A DNA stretch of 64,000 nucleotides from Ichthyophis bannanicus. Taxonomy: Eukaryota; Chordata; Amphibia; Gymnophiona; Ichthyophiidae. Location of the stretch: the NCBI GenBank assembly GCA_033557465.1, contig CM066041.1, positions 153,425,532 through 153,489,531 of the forward strand, written 5' to 3'. Within the stretch, counting starts at the first letter, position 1; the number at the start of each line of letters is the position of its first letter. This document shows, in pieces, positions 50,344 to 59,999 of this stretch. The position numbers and the translations under genes are program-made. A model generated the notes under the pieces. That model was given only the letters and a program-made list of their open reading frames with translations, had not been told where the DNA came from and made no database searches.

Positions 50344-52275
50344 CAGAGCCGCGAAAGGGAAACTAGTTCCCTTCGCGCTCTGAAAGCCGGCGCGTGTGAC
50401 AAGCTGGAAACAGGGAGCTGATACCGGGGAAGGCAGGATCTGGAGGGCAGGCTCTGCCAGGCACAGGGGGGGCCCCGCGGCACACTCGATTTTGCCGCGG
50501 CGGCCCCGGAAGCGGCAGAAGACAGCTTTTTTTATTTTAAATTTTGGCTGGGCTGGGCTGGGGGGGTTAGGAGTGGTGATGGGCGCTGCGGGGGATTAGG
50601 AGTGGTGATGGACGCTGGGGGGTTAGGAGTGGTGATGGGCACTGGGGGGGTTTAGGAGTGGTGCTGGGTGCTGGGGGGGTTAGGAGTGGTGATGGGCTAT
50701 GGGGGGGGCTTAAACTAAAAATTGGGTGATGGATTAGGACTGGAAATGGGCTGGTGGGATTAGGACTGGAAGTGGGTTGATGGGGGTTAGGACTGATAAT
50801 GGGCTATGGGGGGCTTAAACTAAAAATTGGGTGATGGGGGATTAGGACTGGAAATGGGCTGGTGGGATTAGGACTGGGAGTGGGCTGATGGGGAGGTTAG
50901 GACTGGTAATGGGCTATGAGGGGGCTTAAACTGAAAATGGGATGATGGGGATTAGGACTGGAAATGGGCTGGTGGGATTAGGACTGGGAGTGGGCTATGG
51001 GGGTTAGGACTGGTAATGGGTTGGGGGGTTGCTAGGACTGGAAATGGGCTGAGTGGAAGGGGGCTTGAATTGCAAATAGCTGATGGGGGACGGGCTTGGA
51101 ATGGAAATGGGCTGAGGGGAAGTGGGGGGCTTGAACTGCAAATAGCTGATGGGGAGGGGGACTTGGAATGGGCTCTTAGGGGAGGGAGCTAGGACAGGAA
51201 ATGGGCTGATGGAGGGGCTAGGATAGGACTGGGAATTGGGTGTTGGGGGAGCTAAGTTTGGAAATGGGCTGTGGTGGGGGCTTGGATTGAAATGGACTCA
51301 TGGAGGGGCTAGAACTGGAAGTAGGCTCATGGGGGGCTTGGATTAGAAATGGGCTGAGTGATGGTGGGGCTAGGAAAGGACTAGAAATGGGCTGATGGGA
51401 GGCTGGTATTGGAAATGAGCTGATGAAGGGACTCGGATAGGATTGGAAATGGACTGATGGGGGGCCAGGACTGGAAATGGGCTGATGTGGGGACTAGAAG
51501 GGAGCGGATACTGGGTGGGGCTGGAATTAAAAGGGAGCTGATGTTGGGGGAGATTAGAAGGGGATGGGGCTGGGAGAGTGAAATGGAGAGGGGAAAAATA
51601 TTTTGTGTGGGAGGGAAGAAAAATGTACAATTGGCCGGGTATTGGGAGACTAAAAAAGGAGAAAGATTATTATGTTAAAGCAGATGAAGAGAGAGAATGG
51701 AAAAAAACTAGACGAGAAGAAAGGAGAAATGGACAGCAGACGATGGAGAGATAGCAGAAGACACAAATAAACCAGAAGAAAGTGGCTGGAACAATTGCAA
51801 CTGAAAAAAATGCACAAAAGGTACAAAGATATCTCTTTATTTTGAATTTATTAACTGGAATATGTCAGCTCTGGGAAATGTGCATCATTAGTGTCTGTGC
51901 TTTGTTTAGTACAAGAGGAAATTAATTTATAGTTTTATTTCTACAGTGTTGTTGTACATTCCAAGTTTGGCTTTTGGGGTTCCCAGTTTAATTATTGCCT
52001 TCCTGTTTCTAAATTGAATGAAATCATTAAAACATTATAAATTGCCAATAAATTGAAATGAAAACCAAAGGATTGTGAATCAAATTGATTCTCTGACAAT
52101 ACAAAGATTCCAAACTTTACAAATGATGTTACATAGTTCAGGCAACTTTATAAAGAGTTTTTAGATACTAAAATTTTGTTGTTAAGGTTTAATTGACGTG
52201 CTGGCACTTTGAGGAAATTCTTTGGTTTTGTGCGGCAGTTTGGGCACTCGGGCTCAAAAAGGTTAGCCATCACTG
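50335..52275 (+). mobile_element. Purine-rich dispersed repeat, copy 2, replacing the middle of DIRS D
   Basis: The left part (50335-50560) resembles the arm of the foldback element at 33160-33513 (TTAACAGAGCCGCGA, then GGGGCCCCGCGGCACACTCG). A long minisatellite follows (about 50540-51560), then a conserved 3' part (51700-52070) shared with 31420-31700 reversed and weakly with 63190-63370. The right end GGTTAGCCATCACTG is typical of hAT transposon termini (CAGTGATGGCTAACC outward). No matching left end or 8-base target duplication is visible. Confidence 0.68.
50540..51560 (+). repeat. G-rich minisatellite of about 25-35 base units
   Basis: Irregular units based on GGATTAGGACTGGAAATGGG and CTGATGGGG. 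Units vary by substitutions and small insertions. A related but shorter array in reverse lies in copy 1 (31790-32000). Confidence 0.85.
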
Positions 52276-53318
52276 GCCTAGACCTTCAAGATTGGAATCT
52301 CTCTCAGCAGGTGAAGGATATCCTCCATGCTTCCAGAAAACCTTCTACTAGACGTTCCTATGCTTTTAAATGGAAAAGGTTTTCCATTTGGTGTGCTGAG
52401 AAGGGTCTTGACCCTCTAGCACTACCTTTGAATTCTCTATTGGAATATCTCCTGCATCTCTCCAATGCAGGCCTTAAGACAAATTCAGTAAGGGTCCATT
52501 TGAGTGCTCTTGCAGCATCCCTTAAGCCTATTAATGGACAGCCTATTTCCTTTCATCCTCTTATTGCAAGATTCATGAGAGGCCTAACTTTAACTAAACC
52601 TCCCATTAGGCCTCCTCCGGTGGCATGGGACTTAAATCTGGTTCTTGGTCAGCTTATGAAGCCACCTTTTGAACCCTTAGCCACCACCTCCTTGAAATTT
52701 CTTTCCTGGAAGGTTATTTTCCTCATTGCAGTCACCTCAGCTCGCCGCATCAGTGAACTGCAGGCCTTAGTGGCTAATCCACCTTATACAAGGTTCCATC
52801 ATGATAAGGTAGTCCTTAGGACCAATCCACACTTTATGCCTAAAGTGGTTTCACCTTTTCATCTTAATCAAGAGGTGTATTTGCCTGTCTTTTTTCCAGG
52901 TCCTCATGCATCAAGTGCAGAGAGGAATCTTCATACCCATGATTGTAAGAGAGCTCTTGCCTTTTACTTACAAAGGACACAGCAACATAGAAAGTCTTCT
53001 CAACTCTTTGTTGCCTTTGATCCCTCTCATTTGGGACTTCCAGTCTCTAAGAGAACACTGTCCAATTGGCTTGCTCAGTGTATTTCTTTCGCCTACCAGA
53101 GTAAGAACCTTTCTCTGGAAGGCCATGTCACAGCTCATAATGTGAGGGCCATGGCCACCTCTATGGCTCATCTAAATTCTGTGTCCATCGACCAGATCTG
53201 TCGAGCGGCCACCTGGGCCTCGGTTCATACCTTCACAGCCCATTACTGTTTGGACAAGGACTCCCGCCGGGATGCCTTGTTTGGTCAGGCTGTTCTCAAA
53301 CACCTGTTCCATGCTTAA
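52276..53318 (+). CDS. DIRS D tyrosine recombinase, apparently intact
   Basis: The frame is open from 52209, but the first 67 bases belong to the adjoining repeat; element homology begins with LDLQDWNLSQQVKDI. The N-terminal domain has SRKPSTRRSYAFKWKRFSIW and LLEYLLHLSNAGLKTNSVRV. Catalytic residues: Arg in TSARRISELQAL, HxxR as HNVR, Tyr in FTAHYCLDKD. The end FGQAVLKHLFHA is followed by a stop and then the internal complementary region. All recombinase residues are kept although the element lacks RT, so it might act on related circles in trans; no promoter evidence is available. Confidence 0.82.
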
Positions 53319-53427
53319 TCAACTCCTGCCCTCCTTCCCTGAATGGATGCCTGAGATCCATAGGAGGAGATAGAGCCCTTCACAGGGTCTCATAACCTTG
53401 GGGATCTCCCAGGCATCTCTAGCTAGG

Positions 53428-53520
53428 GAGTCCCCATATGTGAAGACTCATTCCTGCTTGTTCCTGGAGATAGCACAGTTACTTACCTGTAACAGGTGAT
53501 CTCTGGGAACAGCAGGAATA
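53428..53520 (+). repeat. DIRS D internal complementary region
   Basis: The first half (CCCATATGTGAAGACTCATT, then CCTGGAGATAG) mirrors the left end. The second (CAGTTACTTACCTGTAACAG, then GAACAGCAGG) mirrors the right end. Confidence 0.88.
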
Positions 53521-53612
53521 AGTCTTCACAACCCACCCACCTCCCCTAGGAGTTGTATCTCTCTATCTATTTTTTCCTTTCCTCTCTCTCTTTGTCTCAG
53601 CTTTAAAACTCG

Positions 53613-53796
53613 AACTGAGGAGAGGCGGTTAGGAAAGGCGGGAAGGCAGCGCGCAGGCGCTGTGGGATGCTCCCAAAAGCTTTCCTTTTTTGGGAAGCTG
53701 GGGAGCGTTCCCGCGCAGGCTCCGTCGGTACCGACGTACCCATATGTGAAGACTTATTCCTGCTGTTCCCAGAGATCACCTGTTACAGGTAAGTAA
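53613..53796 (+). repeat. DIRS D right inverted terminal repeat
   Basis: Reverse complement of 48222-48386 plus the outer part CACCTGTTACAGGTAAGTAA. CAG/GTAAGT at 53786-53794 matches a splice donor. Confidence 0.86.
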
Positions 53797-54568
53797 CTGC
53801 TTTACCTGCCATTGTGTTCTCTCTCTCTACGGGAGGGAATCTGAATTCCGGGAGAGAGCCGAGGCAGAGAAACTATAGTAGGTTATTATAAACAGGGAAC
53901 AGCAAGAGAGGAATATCAGCCCTCATCTATAGGCTGTCCTCCACCAAATCTTATGGTGGATGTTCACCTAATGTACCAGCAACTACAGTCATGCTTGTCA
54001 CACTCCCTGCTGTTGGTGCTGGTATAAGAAGAAAATATTTAATAAATGAAAATGAGATCTCAGAACAAGAACCATGGGGCAACAGTTTCATTTTCACAAA
54101 ACCTTTCCTAGTCTCGTTCTGAAAGTATAATCAAGATCAGAGGTTCTTGACCTTTTTGATTGTGTGGAGCCCTAATTAAGTTCTAAAAGTTCAGGGACCC
54201 CCAAGTTCATCCCCATCACTCTTCCCAAGCCCTCTCCCCTCAGCGCCATGCCTGCCCACATTATCCCTTTTTCTCTTCCTGCCCCTTCCTATCTCCATCA
54301 ATCTCTCTCTCCCTCAACTAGACCTTAGTTGTCTCAGTCTCTTTCTCTCTCCCTGCCCCCACCCAATTCCCTCCAGTTTCCTTCTGTCTCTCCCTAGACA
54401 GTCCCTACCAATCTCTCTGTCTTCCCCCACAGACAATCCCCACCAGCCTCTATTTCTTTTTCTCTTTTCTTTGTACCGAGGATCCCTGCAATGGTCTCAC
54501 GGACCTCTAGGGGTTCACAAACCACAGGATGGGAACCACTGATCTAGCTTCTTAAAAAGGGCCCTTAC

Positions 54569-54744
54569 CTGTACAGCCAGAGGCGTGCTGTAAATATTTC
54601 CTAGAATGCCTTCAGCTCTCTGATTCTGCAGAATATTCTCTTTCACAGCTTGGAGAGCTCGGCTGAGTTTTTCCATCACAACATCTGAGTACATGTTGAA
54701 GCGTTGCAAGCAGAGGAAGGCCAGACCAGCCATGGCTTCAGTAT
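54569..54744 (-). CDS. TCN2: TCN2-like coding exon with the IYSTPLA motif, most 5' exon in the window
   Basis: 176 bases, acceptor TTTTTAACATACAG and donor CAG/GTAAGG. It enters after one base of a codon (the missing base is upstream) and leaves in phase 0. With a G supplied, the peptide begins DTEAMAGLAFLCLQRFNMYS, continues through LSRALQAVKENILQNQRAEG, and ends GNIYSTPLAVQ. D-T-x-A-M-A-x-L-A-F and G-(N/H)-x-Y-S-T-P-L-A-x-Q are family hallmarks of the transcobalamin alpha barrel. If the gene has nine exons as in mammals this would be exon 5. The five exons here give about 244 codons, somewhat over half of a usual 420-430 residue protein. Confidence 0.92.
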
Positions 54745-55497
54745 CTGTATGTTAAAAAGCAGAGGAGGACTAGAACTTCAGTTCCCAATTACCAGGCTCA
54801 CGGGACATGCTGAACAGTAGCACTCCTTTTTTCATACAAGATGAGTGCATTTTTATTTTACATTCCATTCACACTATCAAACCATGACAATAAAGAAGCA
54901 GGCCGGAAGTTCAAAAGAAGAATAAACCTAGAGATATAAAAATAATATATCACAAAGAAGGAGGCAACAACTCCATGGGGAATATTTTTCAGGACCCATC
55001 CACTGCCTCAATCATCTTTTGATCAACATACTATAAAGGAACTGAACAATTCAGAAACAAGACATTTCAAATTAAAACGATTCAGTACTTCAGTACTAAC
55101 ATTAAGAGGTCAAATTTTCAAAAGCACTTAACAGATGCATCCCAAGGCAGTCTGGCGAAAGGACTGTTTGAAAACTGCCCTTCCTCTAGGTGGCAAAAGG
55201 TAGGTGCATGCTTTTTTTTTTTTTTTAGCTGCAAAGAACGGACACATTCCTGAGCACTTAAGGCACATAATGCTCGTAGATTGCATTTTCAAATCTCTGC
55301 AAGTTAGCGTAATTCACTATGCAAGCCATGCACGTGCACAGGTGATAGCAGCCGTGCAAGCAAGAACAGCGGCACAAACCCCAGGATCTTTTTCTTTTCT
55401 GAAATGAGTTGAGTCACACTCCTTCCACAGTTCGTAGCAGTAAGCTGTAAACTGCATTTATTAATTTACTTTTGGTGTGTGGCTCTGTGCAGCAGGA
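54745..55497. other. Upstream TCN2 intron, no gene seen
   Basis: AT-rich intron. A T run at about 55210-55226. Nothing resembling a further TCN2 exon was found. Confidence 0.45.
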
Positions 55498-55529
55498 GAA
55501 ATTTCACTTATTGTTAATTTCCTTTCCTG

Positions 55530-55655
55530 AAATCCTGCTAGACCAGTCCAGACTAGTGGAGTATCTCCCCCTGCCAGCAGATGATGGAGAAAGAGAAAGA
55601 GCTAGAAGCATCAGTGACATCATCACTGGTAGATAACCCTGGACCCCTAGGGGTA
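55530..55655 (-). repeat. DIRS E 3' inverted terminal repeat
   Basis: AAATCCTGCTAGACCAGTCC, then GCCAGCAGATGATGGAG. Inverted match at 59515-59660. Confidence 0.8.
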
Positions 55656-55862
55656 AGCTTCAGTATACCAATGACAAAGCACGAGGACTGCAGAAACAGT
55701 CCCAATGAAACGGCTAACCAGCCCAAAACATGAAAGATTAACTATAGACAAGGCCAACTAAGTATATACAAGGCAGAAAAGGGCTGAAGTTGCCTGACAC
55801 ATACAGTATACAGGATCACAGTGAAGCTTCGGCACAACAAGTTTGCAACAACAACAATTGGT

Positions 55863-55960
55863 CCTGGACTGGTCTAGCAGGATTCCAGGAAAGGAAATTA
55901 ATGGTAAGTGAAATTTCTCTTTCCAATTCATCCTGCTAGACCAGTCCAGACTATTGGGAA
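55863..55960 (-). repeat. DIRS E internal complementary region
   Basis: Two inverted halves: GGACTGGTCTAGCAGGATTC mirrors the 55530 end, and TTCCAATTCATCCTGCTAG mirrors the 59660 end. The joint reads AAATTTCTCTTTCC. Confidence 0.82.
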
Positions 55961-55969
55961 GTACCAAAG

Positions 55970-56930
55970 CTACTCCACCTCTGGGTGGGAAGATACAGCT
56001 GCTTCCAAGACAGTGGTCCTGAAGTGAGCCGATTCCCAAGTTTGGAGGTCCAAGCGATACTGGCAGGTAAAGGTAGACAAAGACGACCAAGTTGCTCCTT
56101 TGCAGATATCCAGCAGGGCTACCCGGGACCTTTCCGCCCAGGATGCCGCTTGTGCCCGCTTCGAGTGGGCTCTCAGACCAGAGGGAACTGGCTTTCTTTG
56201 TAGGATATAGGCTGATTCAATGGCCTGTTTAATCCAATGTGCGATAGCTGCTTTGGAAGCGGTCACATCTTTACATGGCCCAGAGATCAGGACAAACAAG
56301 AGGTCAGAGAGATGAAACATATTGGTCACCTTGAGATAGTGGTACAATGTCCTGCCAACATCAAGAAAGTGACAGTCCTTATTGTGCCTGGAACACTACT
56401 GTTTTGAAAAGGAAGATAGCAATACTATCTGATTCACATGAAAATCAGAGAGTACTTTCAGCAAAAAGGAGGGGACTGCCCTAATGATAATCCTTGCTGG
56501 GGGAAAAAGACAGAAAGGGATTGTGGCATGAGAGAACCTGAAGCTCAGAAAGGCATTGAGCCAAAGTTACCGCCACAAGGAGCACAGTCTTAAGCATCAA
56601 GTCCTTCAGAGTAGCTCTGTGTAAGGGCTTGACGGAAGCATGGAGAACCAGGAAGAGATCCCAAGTCAGTACTAATCAGTCAAACTGGAGGCCAGAGTGC
56701 ATGAATCTCACTTAAAAAATGGGCGATATTGGTATGAGAGGCAGGGGAACAGCCACAAAAAACAGTCCCCTGAAGCAATTCAAGGCCACCACCTGAACTT
56801 TTAAGGAATTTAAGATCAGGTCCTTATCAAATTCATCCTGAAAGAAAGAACGAACCTGTGTCTTCCATGGCGACAAGGATCTCTGAGCACACCAGGGAAG
56901 TAAAGAGATGCCAAATGCAGGCATATGCTC
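55970..56930 (-). pseudogene. DIRS E tyrosine recombinase remnant
   Basis: The N-terminal piece (56924-56712) has CAQRSLSPWKTQVRSFFQDE and LNSLKVQVVALNCFRG. The C-terminal piece (56347-55970) has NMFHLSDLLFVLISGPCKD, the HxxR box in LRAHSKRAQAASW and the catalytic Tyr in TFTCQYRLD. The middle with the first Arg is degraded. Closer to group A than to group B by sequence. Confidence 0.75.
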
Positions 56931-56999
56931 AAAAGGCTGAGGGTCAGTGAGCCTTTAGCAAGGTAGCCACTGCTAGCATCGAGTAACCTTTACGGACTA

Positions 57000-57770
57000 G
57001 TTGTCACGTTTCAAGAGTCAAGCTGTAAGCTAGTAGGGAGCGGGATTGCCAATGACGATCGAACCTTGTTGTAGGAGACCTTTGCTCGACCCGAGTGGGA
57101 GAGGTGCTGCCGGCAATCTGGTGCCACCAGAACTATCCAGACGGAGTGTGCTTCTATCCAACAGGGGACACGGCCAGTCATTGGCCAGGGGGGAAAAGAC
57201 ATACAGACGTCGTGTCATGGGTCAGGGCTGGACTAACACAGCAAGGCCTTGATAGCATGGTTCTTTCCACTGGCTAAAGGAGGTTGTTGCCTTGGCATTG
57301 GAGGAGGTGGCTATCAGATCCAGAATGGATGCCCCCACTAATGGACAATGCGTGCGAAGGCCCATGGAGTGAGTTCACATTTGCTGGGATCCAACATATA
57401 ACGACTGAGGAAGTCTGCCTGAATATTGTCTACTCCTGCTATGTGTTGCGCTGAAAGGGCCCAGGGAGTGATCTCTGCCCATGGGAACAAGAGATCCATC
57501 TCCAGGGCCACTCCAGGACACATGGCCCCTCCTTGTAGGCTGAGATAAGCTACTGTTGTGGCATTGTCTGAGGATCTGCACTGTTTGATTTTGGAGAAAA
57601 GGCTGAAAGTGAAATAGTGCCAATTGGACAGTGCGTGCCTTCAAGTGATTGATCATCCACCTTGGGAAAGTGTAACCGCTTATTCAGATAGAATTGCCAA
57701 AGATAGAAGTGGCCAAGATGCCGTGCTGAGCGCAAGGAAGCATCTGAAGAATCATATTCCAAGGAAACCA
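57000..57770 (-). pseudogene. DIRS E RNase H and methylase remnants
   Basis: RNase H: INHLKARTVQLALFHFQPFL (57656 onward) and AQHIAGVDNIQADFLSRYML (57523-57338), followed by CELTPWAFARIV. Methylase-like: FPPWPMTGRVPCWIEAHSVW then IVLVAPDCRQHLS (57202-57011). No YxDD reverse transcriptase box is found upstream, so RT seems deleted. Confidence 0.72.
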
Positions 57771-57809
57771 TTTACAGAAGCTCCAAAGGAAATCAGAAAA
57801 CCTTAGAAG

Positions 57810-58523
57810 GTTTCCTAATACCCACAATGATAGGATCCAACTGAAACCTAGCTAGATCTAGAATCTGTTGGGACTGTGTGTCAGAAAGGTGAAGGGCTTC
57901 CGCGATTTGCATGATTAAAGCTGGGAACTTCTCTTTACGAAATAGCTGAACATCTTGATCTTCCTCCCGATCCTCAGGGTCTTCTTCAGTAGTGGGTCAG
58001 ACCACCATCTTGGTCTGACCCACTGCTGAAGGAATGATCTTCAGAGAAGCACTCCCTGTTTTCCTTGACAGGGTGCCAATTGCCCAACAGACAAGAAGCA
58101 TCCTTAGCCTGGTTCTTGTCAGGTCTAGCCAGACTTGGCCTCGAGGACTTACATGAAGGGGGGAGGGTGAAGCGCCTGGAGAAACAGAAGACCCAGAGTG
58201 CCACAAGTCCCAGGTCTAGTGAAAGAGGGACATGAACTGGACATCAGAAGTCCCGGGCTGCGGCTGCGTTTGATGAAGGTGTTACAGAGATGCTCTGGGA
58301 GAAGCACCAGAGGGAGGGCATCCACGTTACGAGTAGAGGTACCAGGAACCTCCAAGGCCCCCACAGCGGGTCCCAATGGGATAGTGGCAGAGGAAATTTT
58401 GACTTTCTGACCTGGTGCTGAAGAGGGTCCTCCCTGATCCTTAGCACAAGAGGAGCAGAGATCATGTTCTGAAAAATGATGTTTCTTCCCACAAGCTAAG
58501 CAGTGCTGGAGGGAAGAAGGCAT
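57810..58523 (-). pseudogene. DIRS E gag remnant
   Basis: It starts MPSSLQHCLACGKKHHFSEH at 58523, then DLCSSCAKDQGG: two CX2C pairs as in the other DIRS gags. The rest is Ser/Pro-rich and broken by shifts; no clear end. Confidence 0.65.
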
Positions 58524-58907
58524 TTTGAGAGGGGAAAAAAGAATATGCCCCGACAAAGAAGCAGCAGCAAGAATAAAAGGTCCAAAATGGACAGGAAACC
58601 ACTGAAAGGAACCACAGAAGAAGCTGAGGCCAGCCTTGCCGTCAGAGTCGGTGATTCCGTGAAAATTCCCACCGAAGAAAAAAAAAAAAAAAAAATCAGC
58701 CATGAAGGAACCTCCAGCCATGATAAAAGCGCAATGAAAAAAACAGAGACGGACGAGAGGAACACGGCAAGGAGGAAGCAGCTGTCTTCCCGTTGTCATG
58801 ATAGCGATAATGGCTACGGTACGGTACCAGGGAGTCGAAGGAATCAGCGTAACACAACGGCCCGAAAAGAGATAAGCAGCAGAGCGGTAACTGGAGGAGG
58901 TGGGGGG

Positions 58908-59260
58908 CAGGGCCGGCCCTAGAGTTGGTTCAAAGTGTTGGTGCCCTAGTCGAATCTCAAGCTTTATACCCCCTCTGACTGTGAAACTCTATTATTTAGC
59001 TTAGAATGCCCCACTTTTGCTGCTCGCTAGAAGTTGCTACCCTCAGCGGCCACCTAGTTTGTCTAGTGATTGGCCTGGCTGGGGGGGGGGGGGGGTGGTA
59101 GGGGCAGAATCTTCAGTCCCGGAACAGGAACAAACTCACTGTTCAGCGAGCAGGATCCTGTAGATGTTTAGAAGTGTTGAAAGTGCATTTGATAAAGCTG
59201 TTTTTTTTTCCTTTTTTTTTTTTTTTAAATGAAACTTAACTTTAACAATATAATAAAAAA
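58908..59260. other. Possible inserted repeat in the DIRS E leader
   Basis: It starts CAGGGCCGGCCCTAG at 58908, the same opening as the foldback element (32366) and near that of the repeat at 30971. It includes a poly-G run (about 59081-59094) and poly-T runs (about 59201-59225). The right boundary is not clear. Confidence 0.4.
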
Positions 59261-59514
59261 GGGCTGATACAGTAATTCCAATCAGACTGTCAGAGTCTTC
59301 AGAAGGTCTGGAAGGCTGCACTACTCTTCCTGAGCAGGAGCCCTTCCCTGACCAAGCAGCACCTCTGGAAGAAAAAGTGGGGAAAACCGAAAGGACTCCA
59401 AAGGAACACCTCTTGTGTGCTCTGGAGAAAAAAAATCCAAAAGGACAAGCTACACTGACTGGAACTCTGCCTTAGAGACTGTCAGGAGCTAAGAAGTTCA
59501 CCATCTGCTGGAGA

Positions 59515-59666
59515 CAGAGAAATATCAAAGCTGCCCCCAAGGGATCCAGGGTTAACTACCAGTGATGATGTCACTGAAGCTTCTAGCTCTTCTCTGTCTC
59601 CATTATCTGCTGTCAGGGGGGACATAACCCATTAGTCTGGACTGGTCTAGAAGGATGAATTGGAAG
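59515..59666 (-). repeat. DIRS E 5' inverted terminal repeat
   Basis: ACCAGTGATGATGTCACTG, GACTGGTCTAGAAGGATGAA. Inverted match of 55530-55655 and of the second half of the internal complementary region. Confidence 0.8.
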
Positions 59667-59999
59667 TGAAATTATAATAAGTGCCCTCCACCTGTGGAAG
59701 GAGTGCGGCTCAGTCCATTTTAGATAACAAGTGCTGGGGTTTATATTGCATTGGAGAGAGGAGATGCTGGACTATTGGGGGAGAGAAGGTGAGGGGAAAG
59801 AGAAGAAGATACTGGGCTATGAGGGAGGAGGAGAAGGTAAGTGTTGAACTGTTAGGGCGGGGAGGGAGAAATGTTGAATTCTGAAGGTGAGGGAGAGTGG
59901 AGAGGCTGGACTGTGGGAATGGGAAGGGGAGAGAGATGCTAAACTGTAGGGGACAGGAAGAAAGATTCACAAGATCAGTCTTCGGTTCTCCACCCCTCA
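59667..59999. repeat. Purine-rich minisatellite-like stretch
   Basis: Degenerate units such as GGGGGAGAGAAGGTGAGGGG and TGCTGGACTATTGGG repeated at roughly 50-60 base spacing. No gene is seen. Confidence 0.5.

Larger units (their letters stand above)
48219..53796 (+). mobile_element. DIRS-type retrotransposon copy D with its middle replaced
   Basis: Group B relative. Left end CTATCTCCAGGAACAAGC at about 48219, right end near 53796, inverted terminal repeats of about 165 bases (48222-48386 and 53613-53780), gag remnant, intact recombinase, and internal complementary region (about 53428-53520). RT, RNase H and most of the methylase domain are absent; a 1.94-kb unrelated sequence (50335-52275) stands there. 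Total length 5.6 kb is almost that of complete copy B. It lies in a TCN2 intron, opposite to the gene. Confidence 0.88.
55498..59666 (-). mobile_element. DIRS-type retrotransposon copy E, reverse orientation, decayed
   Basis: A third DIRS group. Terminal inverted repeats lie at about 55530-55655 and 59515-59660, both with TCCTGCTAGACCAGTCC-type sequence and a shared TCAGTGACATCATCACTGG segment. An internal complementary region is at 55863-55960. On the minus strand: gag (from 58523), RNase H and methylase pieces, recombinase. The RT palm is missing and frames are broken, so the copy is dead. At 4.17 kb it is about 1.5-2 kb shorter than complete copies. It lies upstream of the last visible TCN2 exon and in the same orientation as that gene. 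Confidence 0.82.

Noticed and set aside
50540..51560. CRISPR-like regular repeats
   Set aside because: The units are contiguous and degenerate with no spacers of constant size; this is a minisatellite in a vertebrate genome.
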